Below, one piece after another: positions 34,694 to 36,462 of a stretch of 36,462 nt of DNA; the first letter of the stretch is position 1; each line of letters opens with the position of its first letter. Position numbers and translations under genes: made by a program. This DNA is from Mesorhizobium sp. (GTDB lineage Bacteria > Pseudomonadota > Alphaproteobacteria > Rhizobiales > Rhizobiaceae): assembly GCF_004962925.1 (NCBI RefSeq), contig NZ_SUEO01000034.1:1-36462 (forward strand), in the 5' to 3' direction. Under the pieces are notes generated by a model that was given only the letters and a program-made list of their open reading frames with translations, had not been told where the DNA came from and made no database searches.

Positions 34694-35590
34694 TCAGTCC
34701 TGCGTCTTGAGGAAGTCCGAGACAGTTCGCATGCAGAGCTCCCGCTCCTCGACATGCGGCATGTGGCTCGAATGCTCGAAAAGTACCCATCGAATACCCG
34801 GAACGCCCTCCACATAGGGTCGGACTACCTCGGGCGTGGCCTCGTCGTGGCGGCCCGAAATCAGCAGTGTCGGCACCGCGATGTCGGGCAGCCGGTCCTC
34901 GATGGTCCAGTCCCTCATCGTGCCGATGACGTGGAATTCGGTAGGGCCGTTCATGTTGCGGTAGACCGTGTTGTCCTCGTCCATGATGGCGAAGGTGCGC
35001 GCCACCTCCGGCGGCCATGGCACGACCCGGCAGACATGTCGGTCGTAGAACACGCGCGAGGCTGCTACATATTCAGGATCGGTGATCGTGCCGGCGCCCT
35101 CGTGCCGTGTGAGCGTAGCCTGGACGTCGGCGGGCAGTTCACGGCGCAGCCGATTGGCCTCGGACACCCAGGTGCGCATGTTGGCCGGCGAGTTGGCGAT
35201 CACCAGGGCCTTGAGGCCCTCCGGCCGGCGCACGGCATGCTCGGCGCCGAGCATGCCGCCCCAAGACTGGCCAAGGAAGGCGTAGCGCTGCTCGATCCCG
35301 AGCGACCGCAACACCGTATCGAGTTCGTCTAGGAACAGGTCGACGGTCCAGAAGTCCGATCCCTTCTCCGGCAGCCGAGTGGAGTTGCCATTTCCAAGCT
35401 GGTCGTAGTGTATCACGGCCCGGCCATCGAGAACCGCGATGTCCTTGAAAGTGTCGACATAGTCGTAGGTGCAGCCTGGTCCCCCATGGGCGACCACCAG
35501 GGGGAGCCTCGGCGAATCTAGGTTGCCGGCGATGCGGTACCAAGTGCGGTAGCCGCGAAACGCGACATGGCCTTCCTTCGCTTCCGTCAC
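34694..35590 (-). CDS. pip: proline iminopeptidase-type alpha/beta hydrolase (S33)
   Basis: 298-aa alpha/beta-hydrolase of the proline iminopeptidase family, which removes N-terminal proline from peptides; some members are amidases. Seen: oxyanion [10 protein letters not shown] (about residue 34), DQLGNGNS, nucleophile elbow GQSWGGMLG (Ser about 107), acid in [12 protein letters not shown] and catalytic His in HSSHMPH near the C-terminus. GTG 35590 is preferred over ATG 35617/35620 because GAGGAG lies 8 bases ahead. It lies 81 bases downstream of, and on the same strand as, a LuxR-type gene; in plant-associated bacteria pip is the usual target gene of LuxR solos of the OryR/PsoR/NesR group. 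Confidence 0.88.
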   Translation of the reverse strand: MTEAKEGHVAFRGYRTWYRIAGNLDSPRLPLVVAHGGPGCTYDYVDTFKDIAVLDGRAVIHYDQLGNGNSTRLPEKGSDFWTVDLFLDELDTVLRSLGIEQRYAFLGQSWGGMLGAEHAVRRPEGLKALVIANSPANMRTWVSEANRLRRELPADVQATLTRHEGAGTITDPEYVAASRVFYDRHVCRVVPWPPEVARTFAIMDEDNTVYRNMNGPTEFHVIGTMRDWTIEDRLPDIAVPTLLISGRHDEATPEVVRPYVEGVPGIRWVLFEHSSHMPHVEERELCMRTVSDFLKTQD

Positions 35591-35627
35591 GGCGGCTCTC
35601 CTCGTTGCGGCGGGCATCATAGGGCGA

Positions 35628-35647
35628 GCCTGCCTGAGGCGGCAGCT
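35628..35647 (-). promoter_or_regulatory. candidate lux box upstream of pip
   Basis: Read on the minus strand the 20-mer has the lux-box core CTG-N10-CAG (CTGCCGCCTCAGGCAG, 35645 to 35630), with CTGCC and GGCAG as 5-bp arms. It lies in the 81-base gap between luxR and pip, centred about 47 bases before the GTG start of pip. A chance GC-rich match cannot be excluded. Confidence 0.4.
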
Positions 35648-35671
35648 ATGAAAAGTAATAGGGTCTCTCCG

Positions 35672-36433
35672 TCAGTTGTCGAGCAGGCGGAAATGCGCGG
35701 CGCGAACGACCGCCTGCGTGCGGTTCCTGGCGCCCAGCTTCCTGGCGGCGGCCGTGAGGTGCATGACGACCGTGGGAACCGAGCGCCCGATGATGCGCGC
35801 GATCTCCTTGGCAGAGAGGCCATGTGCCGAATGGCGGAGACACTCGCGCTCACGCTCGGTCAGCGCCGGCAGTCGCGGACTGAGGGCCGAGCGGTTGTAG
35901 TAGGCATAGGCCGCGTCATGGAAAACATGCGCGAGCAGGCCGAGCTGGGCGATGCTTCCGGGATCGCGCGGAACATCTTCTCCGGCGCCGAAACGTACTC
36001 CGGTGACCGTGGCATAGCCGCCGCGCGGCATATGAATGGGGATTGTCACGCCTCGGGTGAGATCGCGCTCTCGCAGATATCGCACCACCGGCTCCGTCGT
36101 CTCGTTGAGTAGCGCGCGTATTTCCGTGTCGGCTCCATCGTCGTAGTTCCAAGCGAAGGGCCTGCAACTGTGCGCGGCGACGAGTTGCACGGGATCGATG
36201 CGGAAGTAGCCGCGATCGCACCAATAGTCGTACATGTCGTCATCGATGTTGCGCAGCTTGAGCATCGACGGGATCATGATCGAGCCGTCGAGGTCGTAAG
36301 GCACGGGCGTATAGTCGTAGATCAAGGCCTCGTAGCCGAGTCCGCGCATCGCTACGAACGCCTCGTCGATGCAACCGTCCAGGGTGACATGGCGAGCGAA
36401 ACGCCGCCTGATCGTGGTGATTTCGTCCAGCAT
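35672..36433 (-). CDS. LuxR-family regulator with AHL-type domain, plant-responsive solo type
   Basis: 253-aa regulator (259 aa if GTG 36451 is the start; numbering below uses that form). Autoinducer-binding domain about residues 20-175 and LuxR HTH about 195-255 (LTERERECLRHSAHGLSAKE then IARIIGRSVPTVVMHLTAAA). In the segment MYDYWCDRGYFRIDP the residues aligning with TraR Trp57, Tyr61, Asp70 and Pro71 are Met73, Trp77, Asp86 and Pro87; Trp101 fits Trp85 and Gly134 fits Gly113. The W57M/Y61W pair is the hallmark of PAB LuxR solos, which answer plant compounds rather than acyl-homoserine lactones. No luxI is in the window. It precedes pip on the same strand. ATG 36433 has CGGAAG upstream; the gene lies near the window edge. 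Confidence 0.9.
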   Translation of the reverse strand: MLDEITTIRRRFARHVTLDGCIDEAFVAMRGLGYEALIYDYTPVPYDLDGSIMIPSMLKLRNIDDDMYDYWCDRGYFRIDPVQLVAAHSCRPFAWNYDDGADTEIRALLNETTEPVVRYLRERDLTRGVTIPIHMPRGGYATVTGVRFGAGEDVPRDPGSIAQLGLLAHVFHDAAYAYYNRSALSPRLPALTERERECLRHSAHGLSAKEIARIIGRSVPTVVMHLTAAARKLGARNRTQAVVRAAHFRLLDN

Positions 36434-36462
36434 GAGCTCTTCCGCCGACACCCTCCCGGACC

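Noticed and set aside
34388..35332. 314-aa plus-strand frame overlapping pip
   Set aside because: Antisense to a complete alpha/beta hydrolase with full catalytic triad.

Overview
The window looks like an accessory stretch of an alphaproteobacterial genome of the order Hyphomicrobiales (Rhizobiales), most likely a Mesorhizobium- or Aminobacter-like member of the Phyllobacteriaceae. Grounds: GC-rich codon use, small-protein families typical of rhizobia (DUF3606, tandem DUF982), a stand-alone LigD-type ligase domain, and many short catabolic operons. The genus is an inference from gene families, not from a marker gene.

Left flank (1-3.9 kb): a possible C-terminal gene end, a stand-alone ATP-dependent DNA ligase domain, a DUF3606 protein, and about 1.5 kb of weakly coding DNA with a CxxC small-protein remnant, a one-helix membrane protein and diverged hairpin-containing repeats. 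Then three tandem DUF982 genes (the third broken twice) and a conserved-looking 85-aa protein.

Central catabolic region (3.97-31.7 kb): several short operons built from repeated enzyme classes. Module A: a two-domain GNAT (minus strand), divergent from an ArgE-like deacylase, a GhrA-like 2-hydroxyacid dehydrogenase and a cupin, then a tartrate/D-malate dehydrogenase-like enzyme and a succinate-semialdehyde dehydrogenase-like ALDH, closed by a strong hairpin. Module B: a type II haloacid dehalogenase-like HAD (minus) facing a second GNAT plus a class III aminotransferase; opposing these is a minus-strand operon of a DadA-like FAD oxidoreductase, a tartrate dehydrogenase and an Lrp/AsnC regulator. 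Module C: a peptide-type ABC importer (fused ATPase, Tat-exported binding protein, two permeases) followed by a second FAD amine oxidoreductase. Module D: a minus-strand ornithine cyclodeaminase-family enzyme divergent from a third GNAT, a D-serine/D-threo-hydroxyaspartate dehydratase-like enzyme, a third FAD oxidoreductase and a second ALDH. A second HAD paralogue follows a decayed LysR gene. Three GNATs, three FAD oxidoreductases, two HADs, two tartrate dehydrogenases and two ALDHs suggest parallel, diverged copies of one catabolic theme: import of an amine or N-acylated amino compound, oxidation or transamination to an aldehyde, oxidation to an acid, and processing of C3/C4 hydroxy acids. 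The substrate cannot be read from sequence.

Right flank (31.7-36.5 kb): the decayed 3' end of a tyrosine recombinase, a four-helix membrane protein, a TetR regulator divergent from a DUF1761-like membrane protein, and at the edge a proline iminopeptidase-type hydrolase preceded by a LuxR-family regulator. That LuxR has the full AHL-type domain but carries Met and Trp where canonical receptors have Trp57 and Tyr61. Those substitutions plus the adjacent pip gene are the signature of plant-responsive 'PAB' LuxR solos (OryR, PsoR, NesR, PipR type). This is the most specific signalling observation in the window.
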